Assembly: GCA_030323885.1 (NCBI GenBank)
Contig: CM059196.1
Span: 35,256,481-35,320,480 of the forward strand
Direction: 5' to 3'
Origin: Branchipolynoe longqiensis
Taxonomy: Eukaryota; Annelida; Polychaeta; Phyllodocida; Polynoidae
DNA: 64,000 bases
The stretch's first letter is position 1. The number at the start of each line of letters is the position of its first letter. Below, piece after piece: positions 19,855-30,919 of the stretch. Made by a program: the position numbers and the translations under genes. The notes under the pieces are model-generated. The model saw nothing but the letters and a program-made list of their open reading frames with translations, had not been told where the DNA came from and did no database searches.

Positions 19855-20270
19855 GCGAGTGAGCAGTAAATGATTCATGACTGAGTGGTTTCTCAGTGAG
19901 TAGTTGATAAGTGAGTGGTTAGGGAGAGAAGTCACTGAAGAATGACTGAGTAGTTTGTAATTGAGTGATTGGGAGGTGAATAGCTAGTGAGTGTAGTCAC
20001 TAAGGAATGGGTGGGTAGTCTCTAGCTGAGTGGTTGTGAACAGAGTAGTTTGTGTGAGTAGTCACTGCGGAATGACTGAGTGGTTTGTAACTGAGTGGTT
20101 GAGCGTAGTCGCCGAGGAAGGGCCGAGAAGTCTGTTACAGAGTGGTTGATAAGTGAATAGCTAGTGAGAGTAGTCACTGGGGAATGACTGAGTAGTATGT
20201 CAGAAGAGTAGTATGTCACAAATGAGCAGCTAGTGAGAGTGGCTAAGGAATGAGTGTGTCAGGATTGATC
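19855..20270 (+). repeat. Irregular gagtggttgagtgagtag-type tandem repeat
   Basis: Repeating phrases gtcactgaggaatgactgag, tagtttgtaactgagtgg and gctagtgagagtag in variable order, related to the more regular array that follows. Confidence 0.8.
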
Positions 20271-20439
20271 CAGTAGATTAGTTATAAATCTGTAGTGAAT
20301 ACATCGTTTGGGTTTCTGGGTGTGGAGTGACAAAGTCAGAAATAGTGTTTGTGGAGAGGTAGGAATTAGTGACACCGTAGCACTGGTTGTGGTGCAACTG
20401 GTTTCTGAGTAGAGAGTATGTCGGGACTGAATGAGCAGT

Positions 20440-21110
20440 TAATGAGTGAGGGAATGACCATGTGAGTGTGAGGAGCGTGCTTGGGGATTGAGTGAGGAGG
20501 GAATGAATGAGGGGATAAACAGTGAGTAAATAACTGAGTGTGGGGAAAGACTGGTGAGTGAGTGAGTAGCGAGAGATTGGTGAATGAATGCATAGGGAAG
20601 GGATGAGGCAATAAACAGTGAGTAAAGAAGTGAGTGTGGGGTAAGACTGGTGAGTGAGTGAGTAGCGGGAGATTGGTGAATGAATGCACAGGAAGGGATG
20701 AGGCAATAAGCAGTGAGTAAATAAGTGAGTGTGGGGTAAGACTGGTGAGTGAGTGAGTAGCGGGAGATTGGTGAATGAACGCATAGTGAAGGGATGAGGC
20801 AATAAGCAGTGAGTAAATAAGTGAGTGTGGGGTAAGATTTGTGAGTGAGTGAGTAGCGGGAGAATAGTGAATGAATGCATAGAGCAGGGATGAGGCAATA
20901 AGCAGTGAGTAAATAAGTGAGTGAGTAGCGAGAGGTTGGTGAATGAATGCATAGGGCAGAGATGAGGGAATAAGTAGTGAGTAAATAAATGAGTGTGGGG
21001 AAAGAGTGGTGAGTGAGTGAGTAGCAGGAGATGAATGAATGCATAGGGAAGGGATGAGGCAATAAGCAGTGAATAGATAAGTGAGTGTGAGGAGTGAGTG
21101 ATGACTGAAG
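20440..21110 (+). repeat. ~98 bp tandem repeat array
   Basis: Units built of gtgagtgagtgagtagcggg, agattggtgaatgaatgcat, gaagggatgaggcaataa and gcagtgagtaaataagtgag, five or six times with deletions. Long minus-strand Leu/Ser/His frames reflect this period. Confidence 0.9.
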
Positions 21111-21184
21111 AGGCCAGTAAGAGGGTGTGACAGTGACGGCTGCACTGTCAGAATATACCCGCTATATTAAGCTGTCACAGCCTG

Positions 21185-21400
21185 ATGAACACCGCCCGAC
21201 GCGTCACTTCTCCAACTCAAAGTGACTCTGACAGTCCGGCATTCCCCACCACCGCCACACTTATAAACGGCGCTAACAGGACGGCGTACCCGGCCGCTGA
21301 CAAGCCCCGCTCCCGGGGGACGCTCGCCGACAGCCCGGGCACTCTACCGACCGGCGCTGGTCTCACCAGCCAGGCGGCCTTCGGGTGTGCATACATATTA
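21185..21400 (+). CDS. GC-rich exon-like segment
   Basis: CpG-rich block (about 21190-21385) with a clean open frame reading SDSDSPAFPTTATLINGANR and RGTLADSPGTLPTGAGL, low-complexity but not repetitive DNA. It sits between a minisatellite and an ACC tract. A candidate acceptor (gctgtcacag, about 21180) is weak and no firm donor was found. It could equally be a CpG-rich regulatory block. Confidence 0.25.
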
Positions 21401-21539
21401 TGCACTGAGCATACTGTATGTTTGTTGGATAAGAGACGTGGATCTGTAGGGCGCAGAAGAACATGGCTCTGGCATTGTCTGAAGCCGCATTGTAGCTGGT
21501 TCGAGCGTCAGTCAGCATTAACCCCACCAGCTCTCAGCC

Positions 21540-22225
21540 CATCCCCACCACCCCAACAACTACCACCACCACCACTATGACTACGACTGTCACCACCACC
21601 ACCACCACCACTACCACCACCACCACCACCACCAATACCACCACTACCATCATCACCACCACCACCACCACCATCACCGCCACCACCACCATCACCACCA
21701 CCACCACCACCACTACCACCACCACTCCCACTACCACCACCAGTACCACTACCACCCCACCAATTCCACTACCACCACCACTTCCACCACCACCACCACC
21801 ACCACTACCACTCCCACTAACCACCACCACCATACTCCCACTCCCACCACCAGTGCCACTCCCACTACCACCACCAGTACCACCACCACTACCACCACCA
21901 CTCCCACTACAAGCACCACTACCACCACTCCCACCACTACCACCACTACCACCACCACTCCCACCACTACCACCACCACCACCACTCCCACCACTGCCAC
22001 CACCACTACCACAACTACCACGACCACCAACACCACCACTACCACAGCCACCACTACCGCCACTACCTACACTACCACTGCCTCCATCACCCCTCCCTCC
22101 ATCACCCCTCAGCCCTCCCTCCACCATCCTTCCCTCCACCAGCCCTCCCTCCACCAGCCCTCCCTCCACCAGCCCTCCGTCCACCAGCCCTCCCTCCACC
22201 TGCCCTCCCTCCACCTGCCCAGCAC
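21540..22225 (+). repeat. (ACC)n-rich trinucleotide tract with a 15 bp repeat end
   Basis: Mostly ACC/TCC/ACT trinucleotides, about 540 bp, then ctccaccagccctcc-type 15 bp units from about 22080. Thr- or Pro-rich frames and Gly/Val-rich complements follow from the triplet period. Confidence 0.93.
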
Positions 22226-22329
22226 ACGCTTAGAGTTACAGCGAGGCAAAGTTATGGAATGATGCGATGCAGATGGTTCTCGCCGAAATCAAACGGTATT
22301 AAAGTAATGCTTAACATAAAGGTTTAGCA

Positions 22330-22455
22330 ATACCCAGTCAAGTATTATACAGAGCTTTACCGTGCTTCGCAGTGGTTTGCAGTGTTTACAGTGCTTTGCA
22401 GTAGTTTGCAGTTTTTTAAGTACTTTGCAGTGCTTTCTTAGTGCTTTGCTCAGAG
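22330..22455 (+). repeat. ~12 bp tandem repeat (agtgctttgcag)n
   Basis: Eight or nine diverged copies of agtgctttgcag/agtggtttgcag. Confidence 0.8.
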
Positions 22456-22587
22456 GAATAACATTAGTACCCTATGAAGCCACTGGAATATAATTCTACA
22501 GCAATTGGCAATATACGTGTGTACATGTGCGATAACAAATAAATTAAATTGTACATGCACATTAGTGTGTGTCGTGTTCTAAGTGGA

Positions 22588-22641
22588 TGGGGGGGGGGGA
22601 ATAATGTGAAATTCATTAAGTGGAGCATCCCCCCCCCCCCA
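22588..22641. repeat. Poly-G / poly-C inverted pair
   Basis: gtggatggggggggg and, 30 bp on, a run of twelve C's preceded by gcatc form a short inverted repeat (ggatgggg.. / ..ccccatcc-like), capable of a hairpin or of separate G4/i-motif structures. Confidence 0.6.
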
Positions 22642-22719
22642 CACACACACAAAGGGCACAATGACCAATGTGACTTGAGTCGCGACAGTTGGACGTGCAA
22701 TGATACCCATCTGAGAGTT

Positions 22720-23015
22720 CAGGATAGCCATCTGATAGATCCCGGGATTCAAACCCACAGGTTCGAACCTTGGTCGATTCAAACCACTTGATACTTGTCC
22801 CTTCCTAGCAATGCGCTTGGCATTATTAGGAAAGGGAAAGGACTGGTTTGATCGGTGTTAGGATAATGTGACTGAGTGCAATATCAGGTCATGGTGCTGG
22901 TGGCTTGGTCTCCCACTGGGGCAGCACAATAGAGTCACCATGAGTGCGCACTGTCACAAGTCAGTACCCATCCTGATATGAATTTGCTGTTGCCAGGACG
23001 TAAAACTCCAATAAC
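22720..23015 (+). mobile_element. SINE-A with variant head
   Basis: Variant head includes cccgggattcaaacccacag and gttcgaaccttggtcgattc. Body and tail (ctgttgccaggacgtaaaac) are typical. Confidence 0.82.
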
Positions 23016-23509
23016 CACCCCAGCCATTAGCCTACTCCGGGATGGAGGTGTGTGTGTGTGGGGGGGGGGGGGGTGCGGGGTTGTGTGTCACGTGGGGTCG
23101 CCCGCTGACATGCGCAGTGCTGATGATGGATGGAGGGGTGCGCGCGCATGCGCACGGCAGGATGTGGTTATGCACTTGGATCTCCTTGTGTCTCCACTCG
23201 TTATGTCAGTGTCTTTACGCTTGATGAGACATCGGTCATGGGAGAGGATGTGTGTGTTTGTTTGGTGTGTGGGTGGGTGGTGTGGGGGGTGCGGAGGTGA
23301 GAGATTGAGTTTTACTATAGATGCAGACAACTGGTCTAAATTCGTTAGTGTTAAAGTAGGATATTGGTTTTATGTTGGCAAGCAACATCGTTTATTAAGA
23401 AGTGACATTGTAGTGAAAATGGCGGGCAGTGTGAGTGAGAGCAAACAGACAAGGTACAACATTTGAAAGCAGGGGGCGACACAATCGGCCCGCTTGCATA
23501 ATACGGCCC
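23016..23509. other. G/T-rich low-complexity and unique DNA
   Basis: Poly-G run near 23060-23072 and gtgtgtgtttg-type sequence. A long frame crosses it but shows no domain or splice support. Confidence 0.35.
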
Positions 23510-23628
23510 GTATGCATAACGCGGTGTTAGCGAGCCAAAACTGGTTTTGGCGGGGATTTCTAGGTTACCGGCGAAAACTCAGTTAGCACAAACACACCGA
23601 GTGTAAGCTAACACTGCGTCATGCATAC
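23510..23628. mobile_element. 119 bp hairpin MITE
   Basis: GTATGCATAACGCGGTGTTAGC at the left and GCTAACACTGCGTCATGCATAC at the right pair at 20 of 22 positions. The interior contains a second short palindrome, ccaaaactggttttgg. Related phrases near 666-760 suggest a family. Confidence 0.65.
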
Positions 23629-23860
23629 ATGCCCATCATTATAGTAGATGAGTTAGAATATAATAAGGTGTGAAATCTTCCGATGTATTATACTTGTATA
23701 ATGCGTATACATCACATATGCCATTTCGGGATGCATATGTGTACATGATAATGTAAATATATATATACTTATTCCTTTGTTCTGGTTTACAAAAAGAAGA
23801 GAATGAATAACTAAACAAGTACAAAAAGCTGAGTGCTTATTCACATTCTACTATTCCCAG

Positions 23861-24049
23861 CAGGTCCACACCTACAATTTCTCAATGCACGCACTGTTTT
23901 GTCTCATTTGATTGTGTCTCCCAAGATAGGACATTTCCTTCCTGAGGACAACATTGCTCTGAATACAGAATTTTCCTTTGAAGACAGGTGTGGTGGTAAC
24001 ATTACGTTGGACATACATTATGTCTACTTCTTATATCAGATCATTCAGG
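23861..24049 (+). CDS. Weak exon-like segment
   Basis: An acceptor-like ctattcccag at 23851-23860 precedes about 63 open codons reading SPKIGHFLPEDNIALNTEFS and DIHYVYFLYQIIQ, with GTAGAG at 24050 as possible donor. The translated composition is varied and protein-like. I do not recognise it, and a chance ORF in AT-balanced DNA is possible. Confidence 0.28.
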
Positions 24050-24073
24050 GTAGAGTGAACTAAGATTCACCGC

Positions 24074-24479
24074 TTGGAAATAATTATTAACCCTAATTAT
24101 GCGTTAATTATGTTATGTATAAGGTACTTAATCACATATCATGATGGAATGCAATTATCCTGTATCGCTATGCTGTCATCTCCAACCGCCTGTGACCTTC
24201 CTTGTAGTTGTTGGTATGTGGTTGCTGGTGGTTGGTGTGCGGCCTGGAGGGCAGGATGTCTGCTCCAAGCACCTTTACTCCCCTCCTTCCCCCCAGGTGG
24301 CGCCTCTGCCCCTCACCATCTACGTAGTAATAATGAGCGATTAGGCCTGGAAATGGAGATTTGTTAACGCCTTGCACATAGGGCCCCCTTGGCTCATTAC
24401 CATATGTTAAGTGGGTCACGTCGCCGCTAAGTAGGTCAATCTGGATAGTATGCTAATTCCGGGGCTGGGTGACCACAGG
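24074..24479. other. Unique-looking DNA with a possible acceptor
   Basis: A strong pyrimidine tract and AG (ccctccttccccccag, about 24281-24296) precedes a short open run ending TAG at about 24344. It could be a terminal exon end, but nothing else supports it. Confidence 0.25.
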
Positions 24480-24833
24480 GTGGACGTGGGTTGTTGTTGT
24501 TGTTCATTGACGTCCTAGCAAAATCTAAGGTCATATCAGGACGGGTACCGATTGGTGACAGTGCGCACTCATGGTTAATTTATACTCATAGTGTTGCCTC
24601 ACTGTGAAATCAGGCTGCCGGCACCATGACCTGATATCCCACTCAATCCCGTTATCCTGACAATGACACTGAGCTAACCAGTCCTTGCCCTATCCTATTA
24701 ATGGCGAGCGCCAGCCTAGGAAGTGACAAGTATCATGGGTTTGACTCGACCGGGAACCAAACTCCCGACCTTCCGCACGCGAGGCCCGCGCTCTACCTAC
24801 TAGGCCACCGTGCCCGGTAGCGTGGACGTGGGT
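24480..24833 (-). mobile_element. Full-length SINE-A with 12 bp TSD
   Basis: GTGGACGTGGGT at 24480-24491 and 24822-24833 flanks 24492-24821. The minus-strand head (accgggcacggtggcc, gcgcgggcctcgcgtgcgga) is among the best preserved in the window, with a few extra bases in the central box. Confidence 0.95.
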
Positions 24834-25124
24834 GGCGGGGGGGGGGGGGCGGGATCTGTAAGTGAATCTAGCTTTGTCATAAATGCCTGTGCAAGTGTTG
24901 TATTGCAGGGTTCAGCTGTTGTATCTTCACACCGGTCGCAAAGCATCTCCTTATTGAGGGAACCACATGGGTCCTGGTGTTGGCTTACAAACAGGCACCT
25001 GTTTGTGTTCTTTCTATTTAAACTGTATGCATATTTTGAAAGTGAGCAGAGTGATAGTTGGCTCACAATGTAGAGGAGGTGTGGAGGAGAGAATGCCTGC
25101 TCCGCAGTGAATAACAATTAACAT

Positions 25125-25285
25125 GGCATGACTTAGTGGCATATCATGTCATGGTGCCCATGGTCTGATTTCCCAGTGGGACAGCACTTATAAAGACACC
25201 ATGACTGCGCACTGGCACACGTCAGTTCTCATCCTGATATGATGATAGATGTTTGGTAGAACGTAAACTCCATATCTGTCACCTG
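25125..25285 (+). mobile_element. SINE-A, 5'-truncated
   Basis: Central box and tail only: catatcatgtcatggtgccc, tttcccagtgggacagcact and tcctgatatgatgatagatg. Confidence 0.8.
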
Positions 25286-25371
25286 AGTGGCAGTGATACA
25301 ATGTTGTATCTGTAGCATGTAAGTTGGGAGGTGGGGTTTAGGGGGGGGGGGGGTGCATAAGTTGTTAAGAC

Positions 25372-25725
25372 GTGATGGACTTGTACTGTGGAATCAATGC
25401 GGGTCGGGGTGGGGGAGGGATGCAAGGTGTAGGGTTGTTGTTTGTGGGAGTTTTACATCCTGACAACATATAAGACGGGTACCACGAACCAATATCCCAC
25501 TCATTCACATTATCCTGATACCAAGCAAACCAGTCATTGCCCTATCCTAATAACGCCGAGCACCAGGCTAGGAAGCAACAAGTATCAAATTTGGAAGTCA
25601 TTGGTTTGACTCGACCGGGGATTGAATCGGCATGGAAGGCCCGCGCTCAACCGATTCGGCCACAGCACCACGCCCGGCGATGGGCTTGCGCTGTGCAATC
25701 AATGCAGGTGGGGGTGGGGGGGGGG
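25372..25725 (-). mobile_element. SINE-A with internal deletion, flanked by ~40 bp direct duplication
   Basis: SINE-A at 25434-25680 on the minus strand lacks most of the central box. gatggacttgtactgtgg plus aatcaatgcgggt (from 25374) and gatgggcttgcgctgtgc plus aatcaatgcaggt (from 25679) are diverged direct copies flanking it, longer than the 10-16 bp TSDs elsewhere. Confidence 0.8.
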
Positions 25726-25739
25726 GAGTAGGGGGGGAT

Positions 25740-26157
25740 TGTGGGTGGGGAGGTGAAGGGAGGGTCTTCGGTGTAGCGCTGGTGGCTTCTGAGGGTGAGC
25801 TGTATAAGTGAGCTGACAGGACAGCAAGGGAGTGGAGGGGTGTGCAGCATCAGCAATAACATTAGGCGTGCTCTTTGTGGTATGTGCACTCATTGTGTAT
25901 GTGACTACACCAATGCGCGCCACATACATTATTGTAACAGGTATTGGTCGCCGGGCGGCAGACAACACCAGCGCAACTTGACACCTGCTGACTTGCAATT
26001 CGATGACATCGCAATGTATTCCTTTCAGGACATGTGACTAATTGTGTGACATTGCATGCGAATGGATGAAGGGGAAGAAAAACATCAGGTTACATTGTCA
26101 TGAAGGAGTTTTGTTTGACAACGGGGTGATGAACAACTGTTTGGTCATAATTGGCTC
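25740..26157. other. No feature recognised
   Basis: About 400 bp, unique-looking. A short frame reading HIHYCNRYWSPGGRQHQRNL is not supported by splice sites. Confidence 0.35.
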
Positions 26158-26402
26158 TGGCGGGATGTAGCTCAGGCGGTAGCGTGTACACCTGTGAAGG
26201 TTTGGATCATCCAATTGATCCTGCTCAGTGGACACATGTCCTGTCTGTGGGAAAGTGCATATAAAAGACCCATTGATACTTATCGGAAAGAGTAGGCTAT
26301 GTGGTGGAAGCAGGGTTCCTCCAGAATGACCATATGTTTGATGTCCAATAGCCAATGATAAAAATCATTGTGCTCTAGAGGGATCATTAAATAAAACAAA
26401 TG
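26158..26402 (+). mobile_element. SINE-B with internal deletion
   Basis: Head gcgggatgtagctcaggcgg, gap where the ccattccaaccagtgg block should be, then gtgggaaagtgcatataaaa and the 3' end cattaaataaaacaaa. Confidence 0.9.
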
Positions 26403-26429
26403 TAATTGGCTGTGAAGATGTTTTTTTTT

Positions 26430-27080
26430 GTTGGTGACAAAGGCTCAGGCCAAATTCACTGTGATAGTTGTAAATAAGAGGTCGTTGCTACATTCATCAA
26501 TTGCCTTTGTTAGAATCAACAATCACTGTGACAGTTCACAGTGAGAATTGCATTTTTACATTCACCGATCACTTTGGCAATTGACAATCAAACTTGCTCA
26601 CGTACCATTCAACAATCACTGTGGACGTTGACAGTGACACTTGCCTTTGTCAGATTCAACAGTGACTCTGACAGTTGACAATAACAATTGCCTTTGTTAC
26701 ATTCCAACAATCACTCTGACAGTTTACCATGAAACTTGCCCAGGTTCCATTCAACAATCAATGTATCATTTTATAATGACACGTACTTACCTTTGTTCAA
26801 TTCAAACAGTTACCTTTTCATCTGTCACTGTGAGAGTTGGCAATGACACGAGCCGTTGTTACACTCAACAGTCACTGTGACAGTTGAAAATTACATTAGC
26901 CTTTGTTGCACTCAACAGTCAGTGTGTCAGTTGACAATGACACTTACCCTTGTTACATTCAAGGTACTTGGGAGAGAGTCACTGTGACAGTTGATAGTGA
27001 TCATGACTTTTGTTGGTGACAATACAACAATCACTATTGCAGTATACCATCAAACTGGCGTTTGTTGCTGGCATAGCATT
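26430..27080. repeat. ~45-60 bp degenerate tandem repeat
   Basis: Repeating phrases caacaatcactgtgacagtt, gacaatgacacttgcctttg and ttacattcaac occur about a dozen times with variable spacing. Highly diverged, hence old. Confidence 0.8.
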
Positions 27081-27306
27081 TAATCATTATTTATTGCTAA
27101 ATTGGCATTTTATTGCTAAACTGGCATTTGTTCCTGTCCTGATATGAAGTCAGCACTGATATACAATGATATATGATGATATATGTATTGACCTAGCATG
27201 ACTCTGACAATTATTATTGATCACATAAGCTAAAATAATCAGCATTAACACACTCCTTTTTATTAGAAATGTAATTTCTGAGTTTTGCTACATTGAGTAA
27301 CACAGG

Positions 27307-27750
27307 ACCTTGGTACCGGACTCAGTGATCTAATCGGTAGAATGCAGGCTTCCGGTATGGAAGGTCGGGAGTTCGAATCCGAGCCGAGTCAAACCGATTA
27401 CTTATAGCATTAATACTTCTCGCTACCTAGCCTGGCGCTCAGCATTATTAGGATAGTGCAAGGACCGGTTCAGCACAGTATCAGGATAATGGGACTGTGT
27501 GGGATATCGGGTTATTGTGTCGGCGACCTGATCTCCCAGTGGAGCTGCACTATAAAGTCGCCATGAGTGTGCACTCTCACAAGTCAGTACCCGTTCTGAT
27601 ATGACCTTAGATGGTGCAAGGGCATAAAACTCCACCAACCAACCCACCAACAATCAACCACCCGAGTCGGTACCCGTCCTGAATGACCTTAAATGTTGCT
27701 CGGATTTCAAACCACCAACAAACAAGCAAACAACAAGAAAACAGTACCTT
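27307..27750 (+). mobile_element. SINE-A plus an extra tail module
   Basis: Full SINE-A (head tgatctaatcggtagaatgc, tail ...cataaaactccaccaacc) followed by a second tail-like stretch (cccgtcctgaatgacctt, 27670-27740) ending in AAC/AAG-rich sequence. ACCTTGG flanks both ends (27307 and about 27746), so the double-tailed form may have inserted as a unit. Confidence 0.85.
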
Positions 27751-27759
27751 GGCTTACAA

Positions 27760-28110
27760 AGCTACTATGACAGCTGTAATGACTGGCTGTCACGTGACCT
27801 GCCACCTGGACTGGTGTTGAGAAATCATTAGGATTAGCAGCGTGGGCGTGGAACTGCTCATAAGCCTGTGTGAAAGTAGTGTGTGTGGGGGGTGGGGGGG
27901 GGGGGTGGGCTTACATGAAATGAGTGAGCCGGATTTGTTGTGAACAAACCATGGGGTGTGCCTTTTCTTTTGAAGTTTTGATTAAGGGTGTCATGTTTAG
28001 TGGGGCTGGCGCCCCCTGGCTGATGCACTAGATGTCCCCTGGTGGGAAAGGATAAAAATAAAGGCATGCAAATTTCTGCAGAAGTCATCTGATGTATTTA
28101 CCGCAATAAA
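27760..28110. other. No gene; short G-rich run
   Basis: Contains a gtggggggtgggggggggg run at 27886-27905 and otherwise unique DNA. Confidence 0.35.
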
Positions 28111-28113
28111 CTG

Positions 28114-28425
28114 TTGGTTGGTTGGTTGTTGGAGTTTTACGTCCTGGCAATACCTAAGGTTATATCAGGATGGGTACCGACTTGTGACACTGAGAGTGTT
28201 CACTCATGGTGCTACCCCACTGGTAAATCAGGCCACCAGCACCATGACCCAATATCCAACTCAGTCACATTATGCTGGCACTGAGCTAACCAGTCCTTCT
28301 CATATCCTATTAATGACAAGTGTCGCTAGGAAGCGAAAAGTATTATTTTGTTAAGTCATTGGTGCAGAAACCCATGCATTCGGATCTCCCGATCTCCCAA
28401 AACAGGAAACGGGCGCTCAACTCAG
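28114..28425 (-). mobile_element. SINE-A with variant head
   Basis: Tail (ttggttggttgttggagttt) and body are typical. The head contains ctcccgatctcccaaaacag and gaaacgggcgctcaac, the same replacement seen at 10020-10060, suggesting a SINE-A subfamily with its own head. Confidence 0.85.
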
Positions 28426-28587
28426 ACATTACATTTGGGGGGTTGATTATCATTTCTGTTTATTATTTTCTCCATGGTTTTGGTGTGACTGACTGGAAAA
28501 ATGTTGGAATTGGAAATGTTTCGGATCAATGTTGATTAGTGGAGGTGGAATATGTGTGGGGGTGGGGGTGGAAATCTTGTAGTCGTT

Positions 28588-28640
28588 TGCGACCTTAGAT
28601 GTTGCCAGGACGTAAAACTCCAACAACCAACTCCAACAAC
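28588..28640 (+). mobile_element. SINE-A tail-only insertion
   Basis: gaccttagatgttgccagga through cgtaaaactccaacaacc. No body precedes it. Confidence 0.8.
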
Positions 28641-28865
28641 AAAGAGTAATGTGACGTAGCAGCGTGTTCAGGGAGCATCGAATAATCCACCTGTAGATAC
28701 ACCGGTATATGCAGATATATATGTGATGTATAAGCATTATGCCAGTATAAAGACACGGAAGGGATCATCTTATTTACTACCTTATTATTGATGGGGTGGC
28801 GCCGCCATCGGCACGATTCTAACCTGGATGCTACACAGTCACTCGCGCCCGGGAATTATATAATT

Positions 28866-29367
28866 GTAGTGGTCTGCACTGACCTCTCAGGCAAGGAGCT
28901 GCATAGACAGGTAGGCGTGGGTAGTGTGTTGATATCAGGGAGCCTAGGTGGTGTAATGGTTAGCACACTGGCCCGGAATGCAAAGAGATGCAGGTTCGAG
29001 TCCCGCTCTAGGCGCAGTATTTCCCATTTTCATCACCCCCCATGACACTGGTTGCCGTGACCATGATTCTGAACAAGCTACGCGCTGTATGGTTGTTGAA
29101 CCTACCCTGTGTATGTGAGTGTGTTGCCTTGCCTGTGTGTATGTAATTGTAAGCATTAGAAGACTTACAATTCCAGGGGGATGAGTGTAGTGGTCTGCAC
29201 TGACCTCTCAGGCAAGGAGCTGCATAGACAGGTAGGCGTGGGTAGTGTGTTGATATCAGGGAGCCTAGGTGGTGTAATGGTTAGCACACTGGCCCGGAAT
29301 GCAAAGAGATGTGGGTTTGAGTCCCGCTCTAGGCGCAGTATTTCCCATTTTCATCACCCCCCATGAC
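28866..29367 (+). mobile_element. SINE-C dimer
   Basis: Two head-to-tail SINE-C monomers. Monomer 1 (28866-29180) has the full 3' part (gctgtatggttgttgaacct, aattgtaagcattagaagac). Monomer 2 (29188-29367) stops after catcaccccccatgaca and runs into (TA)n. In monomer 1, 28942-29013 folds as a tRNA: GCCTAG pairs with CTAGGC, D-arm tggtgtaatggttagcaca, T-arm caggttcgagtcccgc. It is a SINE head, not a tRNA gene. The same dimer form is at 55452-55955 and 61843-62350. Confidence 0.9.
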
Positions 29368-29404
29368 ATAATGATTATATATTATATATATATATAATAT
29401 ATAT

Positions 29405-29644
29405 ATGAAGAATTCAGGCGCAAAACCATTTTATATGTCAATCCGAATATTGAGGTCAACATTGGGAGTCAAACGTTCAAAAGGTTAATTTTTTAGATTC
29501 CTTTTTTTTTTCATTGTTCCATTTCCACCTCATCACATGAACAGTGGATGTGTGAGAGTTAAAATTACTTTCAGGTACAAATATTGTATTTTAATTAACT
29601 GCTTGGAATGGCGTTTATGGGGTTTTCTGGCTGAACTCTTCATA
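29405..29644. mobile_element. MITE G copy 1
   Basis: Left ATGAAGAATTCAGGCGCAAA and right complement of ATGAAGAGTTCAGCCAGAAA form terminal inverted repeats in TA-rich flanks (TA target likely). Two relatives occur at 41030-41221 and 49633-49853. Confidence 0.8.
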
Positions 29645-29929
29645 TATTATTATATATGAAAACGAAATGCAACTGACGATTCAAATAGCTCGAGAAGCGT
29701 CGAACGTCGCTGGGCCCGGTAGGTCTGCAGCAAAGCGGCTGGACGACGGTGGTTCACTAATATTAACTCGAGTAGAATCGACTAATAAATAATTAAATAA
29801 TTCTCCGAGCGTTTTTATGTATATAATAGATTATATTTAATATATATATATATTATATTCTCCAAAACAGGGCACCACATATTTGGTTTCCATGTGACGA
29901 TGCTGATAATTAAGTCTTTGTTTTATTGA
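29645..29929. other. AT-rich DNA between repeats
   Basis: Includes TA-palindrome runs near 29820-29862 and an AT-poor island (cgaacgtcgctgggcccggt). No gene. Confidence 0.35.
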
Positions 29930-30345
29930 TAACAAGTCAAATAAGTATTGCAGCCTCTGTCTATTAGGTATGTTAGCAGTTCTACATGTATTGAATTCAT
30001 CCCACAAAAGATATCAACATTATAATTGTATGATTTTGTGCTAGAGTGAAAATGTGAAAATTTACACATTTACACCATACATGTAGCCAAACTTAACTGC
30101 TATTATGTGAATTGTCAAACTATACCGTATGTAAGTCTTGGGATGATTAATATTGTTATTTCAGCTGACGTGAGCTAGCTGCTGATGACAATATCAGACT
30201 ACATATACATATGTTGTAAATACCTATATTGTCACATGGCTGGAAGACCCATTCCACGGTGCTGACAAAAGACTTTATTCAATGAATAAACTATATTTAC
30301 AATAATTAACAAAAACTCCCTAAACCGAGCACCTCTATAAATGGA
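29930..30345 (+). repeat. Repeat F, longest copy
   Basis: Blocks tgctattatgtgaattgtca, cgtatgtaagtcttgggatg, aatattgttatttcagctga, cacatggctggaagaccc and caatgaataaactatattta occur in order and match the reversed copy at 50850-51080. AATAAA elements near the end suggest a transcribed 3' terminus. Confidence 0.65.
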
Positions 30346-30596
30346 CCATTTAAAGTCGGCTCCATTGTCGGTCGACTTAGAGAGGTTTTTCTAGATGTGT
30401 ATATATATATGTGTATATATATATATATAGAGAGAGAGAGATTAACCGACCTTGTCTCCACGCCTGGAAGTGGCACAACTACAACTACAGGCTAGTACAG
30501 CTACAGGTGTACCATTATCAACCTGTCCGACACTAAGTCCCCCACATGCCCTTCCAAAACCGCCGACAATTAACCCTGCATTCACCGCTGCTCGCA

Positions 30597-30915
30597 CCCA
30601 CCCCCACCAACACCACCATCACTACCACCACCACCCCCACCGCCACTACCACTACCACCACCAACTCCCCCTCTACCACCTCCACTTCCACCTCCAGCAC
30701 CACCTCCCCTACCACCACCACCACCACCTCCCGCACCACTGCCACCACCACCACCTCCACCACCTCCACCACCACCTCCACCACCACCACCTCCACCACC
30801 ACCACCTCCCGCAGCACCACCATCACCACCACCTCCACCACCACCACCACCTCCACCACCACCACCACCTCCACCACCACTACCACCACCTCCCACACCA
30901 CCACCCACGCACCCC
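30597..30915 (+). repeat. (CCA/CCT)n trinucleotide tract
   Basis: CCA, CCT and ACC triplets for over 300 bp. Thr/Ser-rich, His-rich and Gly/Val-rich frames in different phases show that the period, not selection, keeps them open. Confidence 0.93.
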
Positions 30916-30919
30916 CCCC

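Noticed and set aside
20278..21145. Long Leu/Ser/His-rich minus-strand frames resembling membrane proteins
   Set aside because: Several frames of similar length overlap in different phases of the ~98 bp repeat.
21577..22233. Thr/Pro-rich mucin-like protein
   Set aside because: Pure trinucleotide tract; the complementary strand gives Gly/Val-rich frames of similar length.
26430..27080. CRISPR-like array
   Set aside because: Repeats are diverged, spacing is irregular and no palindromic repeat or Cas gene exists; the DNA is eukaryotic.
28942..29013. Genuine tRNA gene
   Set aside because: The fold is tRNA-like, but identical sequence recurs in a fixed SINE-C context at many loci.
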